Below are positions 7,281 through 15,980 of a stretch of DNA of 64,000 nucleotides, piece after piece (position 1 is the stretch's first letter; every line of letters begins with the position of its first letter). The position numbers were made by a program, and so were the translations under genes. Location of the stretch: the NCBI GenBank assembly GCA_019187185.1, contig JABAQU010000023.1, positions 62,001 to 126,000 of the forward strand, in the 5' to 3' direction. Source of the DNA: Steroidobacteraceae bacterium (lineage in GTDB: Bacteria > Pseudomonadota > Gammaproteobacteria > Steroidobacterales > Steroidobacteraceae). The notes under the pieces were generated by a model. The model was not told where the DNA came from and searched no databases. It saw only the letters and a list, made by a program, of their open reading frames with translations.

Positions 7281-9302
7281 TCAGTCGCCGAACGATTTCC
7301 TCACCGTGAATTCGACGTACGGCCCGATCCGCAGCGTGCGCGTATCGACATAGTCGAGCGGCGCGCTGCCGCGCATGCCGTCGTAGATCTCGCGCCGCCG
7401 CTCGGCGGCACGATCAGTGAGGTTCTTCACGTAGAGGCGCAGGTACCAGCCGTCGGCAGGCCGCACCTCGGCGAAGATGTCGAGCCGCGCCCCGACGCTG
7501 TCGGTCTTCACTTCGTCGAAGCGGTATTCCGCCTCTTCGCTCGCGAGCGTGGCATCGATGCCCCAGCGGCTCTTCCAGAACGGCAACTGCTGCGAGAAGT
7601 GTGCCGATGCCTCGAGCGGCTTGTCGTCCGAGATCCTGCGGAACGTCCCGGTCGCGGGATCGGTGGCGCGGCTCCTGCGCCACACGCTCGTCACCTTGAG
7701 GAGCCCGCCGGTGATGTGCAGGCGATCGAGCGGCAGGTCGACGCCCAGCTCCAGCTCGTTGCGTGTGCCTGACCCGATGTTGCCCACCGCGTCGAACGTG
7801 CCGTCGGGTCCCGTCACGGGGATGCGATCGATCAGGTCCTCGATCTCCTCGTGGCGCGCGCTCAGCACGAGCGCACCGGCACCCTCCATGAAGTGACGCT
7901 CCCATGCGAGCTCGGCGCGCCATGTCCGGTCGGGCTCGAGATCCGGATTGCCGGCCGTCACCGTGCCGGCCGACAGCGAGGCGGAACTCGTGAAATCGCC
8001 GAAGTCGAGCTGCCCGACATCGCGCTCGACCAGCAGCCGCAGGCGATCGTTGCCGGTGGCGGACCACGACAGCAGCGCGCGCGGCTTCGGGAAGAAGAAG
8101 GTCTTCGTCAGCGCACGATCGCCACTCTGCGAAAGCTCCGAGCGCTCGAAGCGCGAGCCGGCCTCCAGCGTCCACGCCGGCGAGAGTCGCCAGATCGCGA
8201 GCAGCGAGGCTTCACCGCGGCGCTCTTCGACACGCACGTCGGCCGTCGGCAGCGGAGCCGGGATCCCGTTCTCGGTGAGCGAGGTGTGGCTGTCGAGCAC
8301 ATTCACGGCCCCCTCGAGGCTGCCTTCGATCGTCCAGCGCTCGCCGGTGCGGCGCAGCGTGCCGCGCAGGATCGTCTCGCTCGTGGTCGCGAGATCGTGA
8401 AACAGTGACGTGTCACCGCTGTCCACTTCGCGCTCGCGCTCGCCTTCATCGTTGTCGGCGTCGCGACGGATCGCGAAGGTCTCGAGTGCGAGCCGCTCGC
8501 CGAACGGCCGGTCGTAGCGCAGGCCGAGCTCGGTGCGGCGATCGTCCTTGAACTCGGCCACGATATCCTGGCCGGGGTCGGGGAAAACTTCCGTCTGGAC
8601 GATGTCGGCGCCGAAGCGTTCGCGCTGCCAGGCGATATTCGCGCGCAGCTTGCCGCCGGCGAGCGGCCTGTCGAGGGCGCCTGCGAGCTCGCCGATCTTC
8701 GAGCCCTCGTACTGGCGGTAGTCGATGTCACGCAGCAGCGTGCCGCCCGGCGCCACGCGCGGCCGGTCGCCGACGCCGTGCTCGTCATCCCACTCGCGAT
8801 ACAACGCGCCCGACAACTCGTAGCGCAGATCGCCACTCTCGCGCAGGAACTCGCCGGCGACACGGGGCGCTTCGTAGCCGCGCTGGAACAAGCCGATGCC
8901 CACTTCGGCCGACCCGTGCAACTGCGCGCCCCGCACGCGCACGACATTGGCGAGCACGGCCTCGCCCTGCATGTCGACACCCGGTGCGCCGGCCCGGATC
9001 ACCTCGATCCGCTCGACGGTGGCGGCCGGAATGCGGCGCAGGAGGGTCTCCAGGGTCTCCTGCTTGCTCGCGGGCCGGCTGCCGTCGATCAGCACGTTGC
9101 CGCCGGCCCCCACGAAGCCGCGCACGTCGGCGTTGCCCTCACTGAAGGTGTAGCCGGGCAGCACCGCCAGCATGTCGAAGGCCGAGTACGGTTGTACACG
9201 TGCAAAGAATGCATTCGGGTAGGACGTGACCCGGCTGGTCGAGTCCTCGGCCGAGGACGCCGCCGCCGCGAAGCACAAGAGCAGGCACACCGGTATTCGC
9301 AT
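7281..9302 (-). CDS. TonB-dependent outer-membrane receptor
   Basis: The 673-residue protein has a signal peptide (MRIPVCLLLCFAAAASSAED). A plug domain of the short FepA-like type follows: AFDMLAVLPGYTF, GNVLIDGSRPASKQETLETLLRRIP, then VERIEVIRAGAPGVDMQGEAVLANVVRVRG, around residues 40-130. The remainder is a long barrel of alternating strands, including ELGLRYDRPFGERLALE, LEPDRTWRAELAWERHF, RNELELGVDLPLDRL and a last strand near EFTVRKSF. TonB receptors import ligands too large or too rare for porins. The ligand is unknown; the convergent neighbour is a polyamine-oxidase-like enzyme, but there is no evidence linking them. The last residues (GD) extend beyond the usual terminal aromatic. Confidence 0.9.
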   Translation of the reverse strand: MRIPVCLLLCFAAAASSAEDSTSRVTSYPNAFFARVQPYSAFDMLAVLPGYTFSEGNADVRGFVGAGGNVLIDGSRPASKQETLETLLRRIPAATVERIEVIRAGAPGVDMQGEAVLANVVRVRGAQLHGSAEVGIGLFQRGYEAPRVAGEFLRESGDLRYELSGALYREWDDEHGVGDRPRVAPGGTLLRDIDYRQYEGSKIGELAGALDRPLAGGKLRANIAWQRERFGADIVQTEVFPDPGQDIVAEFKDDRRTELGLRYDRPFGERLALETFAIRRDADNDEGEREREVDSGDTSLFHDLATTSETILRGTLRRTGERWTIEGSLEGAVNVLDSHTSLTENGIPAPLPTADVRVEERRGEASLLAIWRLSPAWTLEAGSRFERSELSQSGDRALTKTFFFPKPRALLSWSATGNDRLRLLVERDVGQLDFGDFTSSASLSAGTVTAGNPDLEPDRTWRAELAWERHFMEGAGALVLSARHEEIEDLIDRIPVTGPDGTFDAVGNIGSGTRNELELGVDLPLDRLHITGGLLKVTSVWRRSRATDPATGTFRRISDDKPLEASAHFSQQLPFWKSRWGIDATLASEEAEYRFDEVKTDSVGARLDIFAEVRPADGWYLRLYVKNLTDRAAERRREIYDGMRGSAPLDYVDTRTLRIGPYVEFTVRKSFGD

Positions 9303-9361
9303 GGGACCAGCATGCCCCAGCGCGCGTTATCGTGAGATTATGCAGGGCGAGGGAGGATCCG

Positions 9362-9997
9362 ATGCCGGCCACCGTGACGCTCTACCACTCGCCCAACACG
9401 CGCTCGACCGGCGCCCTCGCGCTGCTCGAGGAGCTCGGCATGCCCTACGAGCTGCACGTACTCGACATGAAGGCCGGCGAGCAGCGCCAGCCGGCATTCC
9501 TCGCCGTGAACCCGATGGGCAAGGTGCCGACGATCCGCCACGGCGATGCGGTCGTCACCGAACAGGGGGCGATCTTTCTCTACCTGGCGGACCTCTGGCC
9601 ACAGGCCGGCCTCGCGCCGTCGATCGGGGATCCATTGCGCGGCCCGTACCTGCGCTGGCTCGTATTCTATGGGTCCTCGTTCGAGCCCGCCATGGTCGAT
9701 CGCGCCTTGAAACGCGAGCCCGGGCAGGCCTCGACGATGCCGTATGGCGACGTCGACACGACGGTCGCGACGCTCGCGGCGCAGCTCGCGCAGGGTCCGT
9801 GGATCCTCGGCGAGCGCTTTACCGCCGCGGATGTGCTGTGGGGCACGGCACTGTCGTGGATGCTCGCCTTCGGGCTGCTGCCACCCGAGGAGCCGTTCAA
9901 GGGCTACGTGGCGCGCTGGAACGCGCGCCCTTCGGTTGCGCGCGTGCGGGAGATCGATGCAAGACTCGCCGCCGCGCAGGCCCCGGGCACTCAGTAG
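9362..9997 (+). CDS. glutathione S-transferase family protein
   Basis: A GGAGG stretch near 9352 precedes the ATG at 9362, giving 211 residues. The thioredoxin-like N-terminal domain shows TLYHSPNTRSTGALALLEELG with the active-site Ser/Asn region near residues 9-13, NPMGKVPTIRHGD with the cis-proline and TEQGAIFLYLADLWP, the glutathione gamma-glutamyl site. The alpha-helical C-terminal domain carries GERFTAADVLWGTALSWM, the usual N-capping box. A cytosolic detoxification or stress role is typical; the substrate is unknown. Its stop codon overlaps the end of the convergent slyX gene by seven bases. Confidence 0.9.
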   Translation: MPATVTLYHSPNTRSTGALALLEELGMPYELHVLDMKAGEQRQPAFLAVNPMGKVPTIRHGDAVVTEQGAIFLYLADLWPQAGLAPSIGDPLRGPYLRWLVFYGSSFEPAMVDRALKREPGQASTMPYGDVDTTVATLAAQLAQGPWILGERFTAADVLWGTALSWMLAFGLLPPEEPFKGYVARWNARPSVARVREIDARLAAAQAPGTQ

Positions 9998-10197
9998 TGC
10001 GGCGGAATCTCGATCGCGGTCGCTGATGCCGCGGTCGCATCGTGCGCCGCGGCGAGCTGCTGCGCGAGCAGCTGGTTGCGCGCGCGCAGCTCGCCGAGTT
10101 CACGCTGCTGGCGCGCGACCTCGTCGCTCAGTTCCTGCAGCGCACGTTCCAGGTGCGCCAGTTTCACCTCGAGCAATTCGATTCGCGCATCGCCCAC
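9991..10197 (-). CDS. slyX: SlyX family coiled-coil protein
   Basis: This is a 68-residue protein from a GTG start preceded by GGGAGAGGG. It is a continuous coiled coil (RIELLEVKLAHLERALQELSDEV, RQQRELGELRARNQLL) and ends with the typical PPHY of the SlyX family. SlyX is a small cytoplasmic protein of unknown function found across Proteobacteria. It lies 13 bases downstream of the PH-domain gene in the same direction and is probably in the same transcript. Confidence 0.92.
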   Translation of the reverse strand: MGDARIELLEVKLAHLERALQELSDEVARQQRELGELRARNQLLAQQLAAAHDATAASATAIEIPPHY

Positions 10198-10210
10198 GGA
10201 CCCTCTCCCG

Positions 10211-10711
10211 TCATTCCAGCGCGAGCTGCTTGCGCGCCTGCACGATGAAGGCCTGTGGATCGTGTGGCGTCACGAGCACTTTGCCACGCACGAATTCGAG
10301 CAGCACGGCCCGTGCCGGATCGGTCGCGAACGCCCGATAGAGTCCGAGGGTCCGGTTCCAGAACCAGCCCGTGATCGCGAACAGCCCGCCGTTGCCGAAG
10401 AGTCGCAGCGATCTCCGCATCCCGTCTGGCACGCCGCGCACCTCGCGCAGCCCGTCGAGCGACAACGTCGTATCGAAGCCGAGCCGGTGCACGACCAGCC
10501 GGCGACTCGTGAGTGTGTAGCCGCGCACCATGAAGGGCAGCGTCGCGAGGATCGCAAGGAGCGGCGCGCCCACCATCGCGAGGCGCCAGATGAGCAGCTG
10601 CCGCGGCCCGGTCGCGAGCCCGAGCCCGGCGATCAGCAGCAGCACCGCGAGGCTGAGCGCCGTGGCGATGCGCAGCCACCGGCTCCACGGGGCGCCGTAC
10701 TCCTGCTCCAT
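10211..10711 (-). CDS. membrane protein with bacterial PH domain
   Basis: The 166-residue protein has two adjoining transmembrane helices (about residues 16-34 and 40-61). A soluble domain follows, beginning RGYTLTSRRLVVHRLGFDTTLSL and containing YRAFATDPARAVLLEF and VTPHDPQAFIVQA, the pattern of the bPH_5 family. Such proteins are believed to present a pleckstrin-homology-like domain at the inner membrane; their role is unknown. It diverges from the patatin gene with 44 bases between the two starts and lies upstream of slyX. Confidence 0.82.
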   Translation of the reverse strand: MEQEYGAPWSRWLRIATALSLAVLLLIAGLGLATGPRQLLIWRLAMVGAPLLAILATLPFMVRGYTLTSRRLVVHRLGFDTTLSLDGLREVRGVPDGMRRSLRLFGNGGLFAITGWFWNRTLGLYRAFATDPARAVLLEFVRGKVLVTPHDPQAFIVQARKQLALE

Positions 10712-10755
10712 GCGCCGGAGTGTACTTCACGTTAGGCTTGTGCCAGAGGTGAATC

Positions 10756-12975
10756 ATGCGACATCGGGGCTCGCGGTACCGGTCGATGGCCATTGCTGCA
10801 GTCGTCCTGCTGCTGGGCGCTCCGCTCGCGCAGGCGCGCGAGAAGATCGGTCTCGTGCTCGGCGGCGGCGGTGCCCGTGGCGCAGCGCACATCGGCGTGC
10901 TGCGCGCGCTCGAACGCGAGCACATACCCGTCGACTACATCGCCGGCACCAGCATGGGCGCCATCATCGGCGCACTCTACGCATCGGGCTATTCCGTCGA
11001 CGAGATCCAGCAGATCCTCGACCAGATGGACTGGGGCGACGTGTTTCGCGACGGCGCCTCGCGCGACGCAATGCCGATGCGCGAGAAGGAACTCGACCGC
11101 GCGCAGATGATTCCGTTCGAGGTCGGCGTCGACCGTCATGGCATCAAGGTGCCGCCGAGCATCGTGATCGGCCAGAAGCTCAACCTCGTGTTGCGACGTC
11201 TCCTCGTGCAGACCACCGAGAGCATCGACTTCGACACGCTGCCGATTCCGTTCCGCTGCGTCGCGACCGATGTCGGCAAGGCGAAGGAAGTCGTCTTCGG
11301 CGACGGCGACCTGACGACCGCAGTGCTCGCGAGCGCCTCGATTCCCGGCGCCTTCGCGCCGGTGCATTACGACGGCCGGCTGCTCGTCGACGGCATGGTC
11401 ACGAACAACATCCCGGTCGATGTCGCGCGGGAGATGGGCGCGGACCGGCTGATCGTCGTCAACGTCAGCGAGCCGTTGCTCGCCGCCGACGAACTGACCT
11501 CGCCCGTCTCGGTCCTGATGCAGGTGCTCTCGGGTCTCGTCGATCGCGAGAGTGCCCGGGTGCTCGCAACCCTCACCGCGAACGACGTGATCCTGAAGCC
11601 CGATATGCCCGGGATGACCTCGCTCGACTTCGCGAGGGTCGGAGACGCGGTGCGCGCCGGCGAAACGGCAGCGGTGGCGCAGTCCGCCGCGCTGCGCCCG
11701 CTCGCCGTGAGTCCACAGGAGTTTGCCGCGTGGCGCACCGCGCACCGCCGAAAGCCGCTCGGCAACCCGCGGATCGAGTTCGTCGACGTGCGCGACGATG
11801 CGAGCCGCACGGCCGGGCTCGTCCGCGATCGCCTGTACACGCAGAAAGACAAGACCTTCAGCTTCGACGAGGTGTCGCGCCTCGTCGATCGCGCGTTCGG
11901 CGCCGGCACCTACCAGCGCATCGACTACCGCCTCGAGGAGCGCGAGGGCGAATACGGATTGATCGTGCGCCCGGTCGACAAGGCCTGGGGCCCGAACTAC
12001 CTGCGCTTCGGCCTGCAGTTCGAGGACGACTTCAAGGGGCGCGACGACTATCAGCTGAACGCCGAACTGCGCATGACGGGCCTCAGTGCGACCGGCGCCG
12101 AGTGGCGCAATCTACTGCAACTCGGGCGCGAGAGCGGCATCACGTCCGAGTTCTATGCACCCTTCGGCGCGCTCGGACGCTGGTTCCTGTCGCCGCAGCT
12201 GCAGTACCTCGCCATGAACCAGCCGGCGCGCGTCGGCAATGACGAAGCCGCCCGCTATCGAGTCGATACGTCGACCGGCGAACTGCGATTCGGACGCGAC
12301 TTCGGTGAGCACACGCGCATCGCGGTCGTCGCCTCGCGATCGCACGATCGGGGCAAGCGGCTCGTCGGCGCCGCGCCCTTCCCCGATTCGCGACGCGCCG
12401 ATCTCGCGGGCGTGCGCCTGCAGTACCTCTACGATTCCCTCGACAGCGTCGCGTTTCCGACCCGCGGCGGGCGCATCGAGGCGAGCTACGGCCGGTTCGG
12501 CCACGGGCTCGGCGCGCACGAGCGCGGCGACCTTGCCCGCCTGTCCTGGGACCAGGCCGTGAGCTTCGGGCGCAATACCGTATCGCTCGGCGCCCGCGCG
12601 TCGGTGTCGACCGACAACGTCGCGGCCTTCAGCACCGATGCGAATCTCGGTGGACTCACTTATCTTTCCGGGTTCGGCGAGGACGAGCTCCTCGGCAGCC
12701 AGATGGTATTCGCACGGGTGATGTACTACCGCAGCTTCGGCGCGATCGAATCGTTGTTCCGCATGCCGCTCTATGCCGGGTTCAGCGCCGAAGCGGGTAA
12801 CGTGTGGGACGACTTCGATGCGATCTCGAGCCGGGATCTCGTGAAGGCGGGCAGCGTGTTCGTCGGCGTGCCGTTGCCCATCGGCCCGCTGCGCTTCGGC
12901 TTCGGCTACGCCGACACGGGCGACCGCTCGTTCTACCTGACCTTCGGCTCCTACGTGCGCGCGGGCTTTCATTGA
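10756..12975 (+). CDS. patatin-like phospholipase with outer-membrane barrel (PlpD / type Vd)
   Basis: The 739-residue protein starts at the ATG at 10756 (AGAGGTGA upstream) and has a signal peptide ending ALAQA near residue 29. The patatin domain has the oxyanion loop LVLGGGGARGAAHIG, the nucleophile motif GTSMG with Ser66, and the dyad Asp212 in VDGMVTNNIP; the usual DGG reads DGM here. A POTRA-like segment follows (around residues 330-410, NPRIEFVDVRDDA...). Then comes a 16-strand BamA-type barrel with FPTRGGRIEASYGRFG and a terminal GDRSFYLTFGSYVRAGFH. PlpD of Pseudomonas aeruginosa is a secreted phospholipase A1 of this architecture. The linked position before mrcB, 10 bases away, suggests co-transcription. 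Confidence 0.92.
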   Translation: MRHRGSRYRSMAIAAVVLLLGAPLAQAREKIGLVLGGGGARGAAHIGVLRALEREHIPVDYIAGTSMGAIIGALYASGYSVDEIQQILDQMDWGDVFRDGASRDAMPMREKELDRAQMIPFEVGVDRHGIKVPPSIVIGQKLNLVLRRLLVQTTESIDFDTLPIPFRCVATDVGKAKEVVFGDGDLTTAVLASASIPGAFAPVHYDGRLLVDGMVTNNIPVDVAREMGADRLIVVNVSEPLLAADELTSPVSVLMQVLSGLVDRESARVLATLTANDVILKPDMPGMTSLDFARVGDAVRAGETAAVAQSAALRPLAVSPQEFAAWRTAHRRKPLGNPRIEFVDVRDDASRTAGLVRDRLYTQKDKTFSFDEVSRLVDRAFGAGTYQRIDYRLEEREGEYGLIVRPVDKAWGPNYLRFGLQFEDDFKGRDDYQLNAELRMTGLSATGAEWRNLLQLGRESGITSEFYAPFGALGRWFLSPQLQYLAMNQPARVGNDEAARYRVDTSTGELRFGRDFGEHTRIAVVASRSHDRGKRLVGAAPFPDSRRADLAGVRLQYLYDSLDSVAFPTRGGRIEASYGRFGHGLGAHERGDLARLSWDQAVSFGRNTVSLGARASVSTDNVAAFSTDANLGGLTYLSGFGEDELLGSQMVFARVMYYRSFGAIESLFRMPLYAGFSAEAGNVWDDFDAISSRDLVKAGSVFVGVPLPIGPLRFGFGYADTGDRSFYLTFGSYVRAGFH

Positions 12976-12985
12976 CGGCACGGCG

Positions 12986-15274
12986 ATGAAGGCGCGCACG
13001 AGGAAAAGGCTCCGGGGTCTCGCGATCGGGGTGGCCGCACTCGCTGCCCTGGCCGCACTCGCGTTCGCGATCGCGTTCTTTTATTACGACCGCGAGGTCG
13101 CGCAGCAGTTCGAAGGCCGCCGCTGGACAGTACCCGCGAAGGTGTACGCCGCGCCGATCGAGCTGTACGTCGGGTTGCCGTTCACGATCGACGACTTCCT
13201 CGCCGAACTCGAACGGCTGAAGTACCGCGCGGCGACCGAACTCGACCGCCCGGGCAGCTACCGCCGCCGCCGCGGCCGCTTCGAGATCGCGGTGCGCGCG
13301 GCACGCTTCGCGGACGAGCTGCGCCCGGCGCAGATCATCGCCGTGACGATCGAGGGCAACGCAATCTCGGGCCTGCGTGCCGCGGACGGCGCCGACATTC
13401 CGGTCTTCCGGCTCGACCCGCTGCTGATCGGCAGCATCTTTCCGATCCACGGCGAGGACCGCATCGTGCTGACGCCCGACGATGTGCCGCCCCTGCTGCC
13501 GGCCGCGATCAAGGCGGTCGAGGACCGCAAATTCGACACGCACCACGGCATCGACCTCGAGGCGATCGCGCGGGCGCTGTGGGTCAATCTGCGTGCCGGC
13601 AAGGTCGAGCAGGGCGGCAGCACGCTCACGCAGCAGCTCGTCAAGAGCTACTTCCTCGACGGTCGCCGCACGCTCGGGCGCAAGCTCGAGGAAGCGATGA
13701 TGGCGCTGGCGCTAGAGGCGCGCTACGACAAGCGCGACCTGATGACCGCGTACATCAACGAGATCTATCTCGGCCAGCAGGGTGACCGCGCGATCCACGG
13801 CTTCGGCCTCGCGAGCCAGTTCTGGTTCGCGAAGCCGCTCGACGAACTCGACCTGCCGGAGCTCGCCCTCCTCGTCGCGATCGTGCGTGGCCCGCCGTAT
13901 TACGACCCGCGGCGTTTCCCGGACCGGGCACGCAAGCGGCGCGACCTCGTGCTCCGCGTTCTCGCGCAGCAGGGCATCGTCAGCGGCGAGGCGGCGGCGG
14001 CGGCCGCGCAGGCGCCGCTCGGCGTGGCCGCGAGACCCTCGGGCGGCTATTACCCCGCGTATCTCGACTTTGTCCGGCGGACCTTGCGCCGCGACTACAA
14101 GGAAGCGGATCTCACCGAAGCCGGCCTCAGCGTGTTCACGAGCTTCGATCCGCGCGCGCAGCTCGCCGCCGAACGTGCGATCGAGACCGAACTCGCGCGG
14201 CTCGACCGCACGCGCCCGCCGCCGGCCGGCAAGAGCGGACTCGAGGGCGCGGCGATCGTCACGCTGCCGCAGAGCGGCGAAGTGATCGCGATGGTCGGCG
14301 GCCGCAACGTCAACTTCGACGGGCTGAACCGCGCGCTCGCGAGTCCGCGCGCGATCGGCTCGCTCGTGAAGCCGTTCGTGTATCTCGCCGCGATCGAATC
14401 CGGACGCTGGAATGCCACCAGCGTGCTCGACGACACGCCGATCGAGGTGCCGCTGTCGAAGGGCAAGGTGTGGCGCCCGCAAAACTACTCGCGGTATGCG
14501 AACGGGCCGGTGTCGATGGTGCGCGCGCTCAGCGAGTCGCTCAACCTCGCGACCGTGCACCTCGGCCTCGATGTCGGCGTGGCGAAGGTCGCGCAGATGT
14601 TCGGCCGCTTCGGTCTCGATGCGACACCTGCACCACTGCCGTCGCTGCTGCTCGGCGCAATCGACCTGCCGCCGATCGATGTCGCGCAGCTCTACAACGG
14701 TCTCGCCAACGGGGGCTTCCATGTGCCGCTGCGGGCCGTGAGGGCGGTCGTGGATGCGCAGGGCGAGCGCCTCGGCGCCTACCCGGTGAAGATCGCGCCG
14801 GTTGCCGCGCCCGATGCCGTGTACCAGGTCGACCGGATGATGACCTACGTGATCGCGCGCGGCACCGGGCGCGCGGCGGCAGCGCGCCTGCCGCGCGGAC
14901 TCATCGTCGCCGGCAAGACCGGCAGCTCCTCCGACCTGCGCGACGGGTGGTTCGCGGGCTTTTCCGGCACGCATCTTGCGGTGGTGTGGATCGGCTACGA
15001 CGACAATCGCCCGACCGGGGTGACCGGCTCGAGCGGCTCGCTCATCGTGTGGCAGAAGATCATGTCGGCCCTCGATACCACGTCGTGGCAGCCGCCGATG
15101 CCCGAATCGCTCGAAGACATGGCGATCGACTACGCGTCGGGCCTGCGGGTGACGACCGGCTGTTCGCAGGACGAGGTGGTCGTCGCGGTGCCGCGGGGCA
15201 CGCCCACACCCTACATGGCCGGTTGCGCGCCGCCCTCGGGCATCGTCGACTGGCTCCGTGGCATCATCCGCTGA
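12986..15274 (+). CDS. mrcB: penicillin-binding protein 1B, bifunctional glycosyltransferase/transpeptidase
   Basis: The 762-residue protein has a short cytoplasmic tail rich in Arg and Lys, one transmembrane helix (about residues 10-34) and a UB2H-like domain (RRWTVPAKVYAAPIEL onward). The GT51 domain follows, with catalytic Glu179 in VEDRKFDTHHGID, GGSTLTQQLVKS and RKLEEAMMALALEARY. The transpeptidase domain has Ser459 in the GSLVKPF box (SxxK), the SxN motif in SESLNLA and the KTG motif in GKTGSSSDLRDGWFAG. It polymerises and cross-links peptidoglycan in the periplasm. The length and motif order match MrcB. The next gene, a TPR lipoprotein, starts on its stop codon (TGATG); in many gammaproteobacteria PBP1B needs a lipoprotein activator (LpoB), and this neighbour could be an analogous partner, although it is not LpoB by sequence. 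Confidence 0.96.
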   Translation: MKARTRKRLRGLAIGVAALAALAALAFAIAFFYYDREVAQQFEGRRWTVPAKVYAAPIELYVGLPFTIDDFLAELERLKYRAATELDRPGSYRRRRGRFEIAVRAARFADELRPAQIIAVTIEGNAISGLRAADGADIPVFRLDPLLIGSIFPIHGEDRIVLTPDDVPPLLPAAIKAVEDRKFDTHHGIDLEAIARALWVNLRAGKVEQGGSTLTQQLVKSYFLDGRRTLGRKLEEAMMALALEARYDKRDLMTAYINEIYLGQQGDRAIHGFGLASQFWFAKPLDELDLPELALLVAIVRGPPYYDPRRFPDRARKRRDLVLRVLAQQGIVSGEAAAAAAQAPLGVAARPSGGYYPAYLDFVRRTLRRDYKEADLTEAGLSVFTSFDPRAQLAAERAIETELARLDRTRPPPAGKSGLEGAAIVTLPQSGEVIAMVGGRNVNFDGLNRALASPRAIGSLVKPFVYLAAIESGRWNATSVLDDTPIEVPLSKGKVWRPQNYSRYANGPVSMVRALSESLNLATVHLGLDVGVAKVAQMFGRFGLDATPAPLPSLLLGAIDLPPIDVAQLYNGLANGGFHVPLRAVRAVVDAQGERLGAYPVKIAPVAAPDAVYQVDRMMTYVIARGTGRAAAARLPRGLIVAGKTGSSSDLRDGWFAGFSGTHLAVVWIGYDDNRPTGVTGSSGSLIVWQKIMSALDTTSWQPPMPESLEDMAIDYASGLRVTTGCSQDEVVVAVPRGTPTPYMAGCAPPSGIVDWLRGIIR

Positions 15275-15807
15275 TGCAGCGAGTTGTCCTGACGATTTCC
15301 CTCGCGCTCGCGCTCGGCGCGTGCGCCACCGCGCCGTACGAACCGGCGGCGCCCGTCCGTCCGTCGGCGCCCGGGGCCGCGCCCGGCGAGGCCGGCGTGT
15401 CGCAGTCGCCGGCGTCGCCGAATCCGGCGTCACCGGCCCCGGTGCCGGAGCCTGTGCCCGCGCCCAGGTCTCATCGCCTCGGCGCCGCAACGAGTGCCCT
15501 CGTGACCCAGGCGCGCAGCGCCTCTGCGCAAGGAGATTTCGACGCGGCGGCCGCCACGCTCGAGCGCGCGCTGCGCATCGAACCGGACAATCCGCTCGTG
15601 TGGATCGAGATGGGGCGCATGCGCCTGGCGAGCGGGGACGCCGCGCAGGCGCAGTACATGGGCCGGCGTGCGCTGGCACTCGCCGCAGGCGCACCGCGCG
15701 AGCAGTCGGCGTCCTGGCGACTGATCGCCGAAGCGCTTCGCGCGCGCGGCCGCAATGCCGAAGCGCAGGAAGCCGCGCGCAGGGCGGACGAGCTGGCAGT
15801 CCCGTGA
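15274..15807 (+). CDS. TPR-containing lipoprotein next to PBP1B
   Basis: The ATG at 15274 overlaps the mrcB stop codon by one base, giving 177 residues. A lipoprotein signal is clear (LALALGACAT, Cys17), then a 45-residue proline/alanine-rich linker that could span part of the periplasm. After it come tetratricopeptide-like helices (ARSASAQGDFDAAAATLERALRIEPDNPLVWIEMGRMRLASGD, RRALALAAG). Retention in the outer membrane is inferred. Proteins of this kind often support PBP1B, and the coupled position supports a cell-wall role, but no partner is proven. Confidence 0.85.
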   Translation: MQRVVLTISLALALGACATAPYEPAAPVRPSAPGAAPGEAGVSQSPASPNPASPAPVPEPVPAPRSHRLGAATSALVTQARSASAQGDFDAAAATLERALRIEPDNPLVWIEMGRMRLASGDAAQAQYMGRRALALAAGAPREQSASWRLIAEALRARGRNAEAQEAARRADELAVP

Positions 15808-15911
15808 GGGTTCGGGATGCGAACCGCGGGCACATGCGGGCAAGCCCGTACGGGGGGCGCCGAATTGTCGGGTCACCCGCCGCTGCCTAGCCTCTACTCC
15901 CGAGAGAGTGG

Positions 15912-15945
15912 GGAAGCGGGCAGCCCGCCGGGCGCCCCCGCTTCC
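15912..15945 (+). repeat. inverted repeat upstream of the MASE1 kinase gene
   Basis: GGAAGCGGG at 15912-15920 and CCCGCTTCC at 15937-15945 are perfect nine-base inverted repeats with a GC-rich 16-base loop. It lies in the 159-base gap between the TPR lipoprotein and the kinase genes, immediately before a second hairpin. It could end the upstream transcript or shape the kinase leader; there is no T-run. Confidence 0.45.
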
Positions 15946-15947
15946 GG

Positions 15948-15980
15948 CCAGCGCCGGGCGTACCCCATGCCCGGCGCTGG
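15948..15980 (+). promoter_or_regulatory. 12-bp perfect hairpin enclosing the kinase start codon
   Basis: CCAGCGCCGGGC at 15948-15959 and GCCCGGCGCTGG at 15969-15980 pair perfectly over twelve bases with a nine-base loop, GTACCCCAT, so the ATG at 15967 lies at the loop/stem boundary. If this is the true start, ribosome access should be restricted. No good ribosome binding site is visible upstream. Confidence 0.5.
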
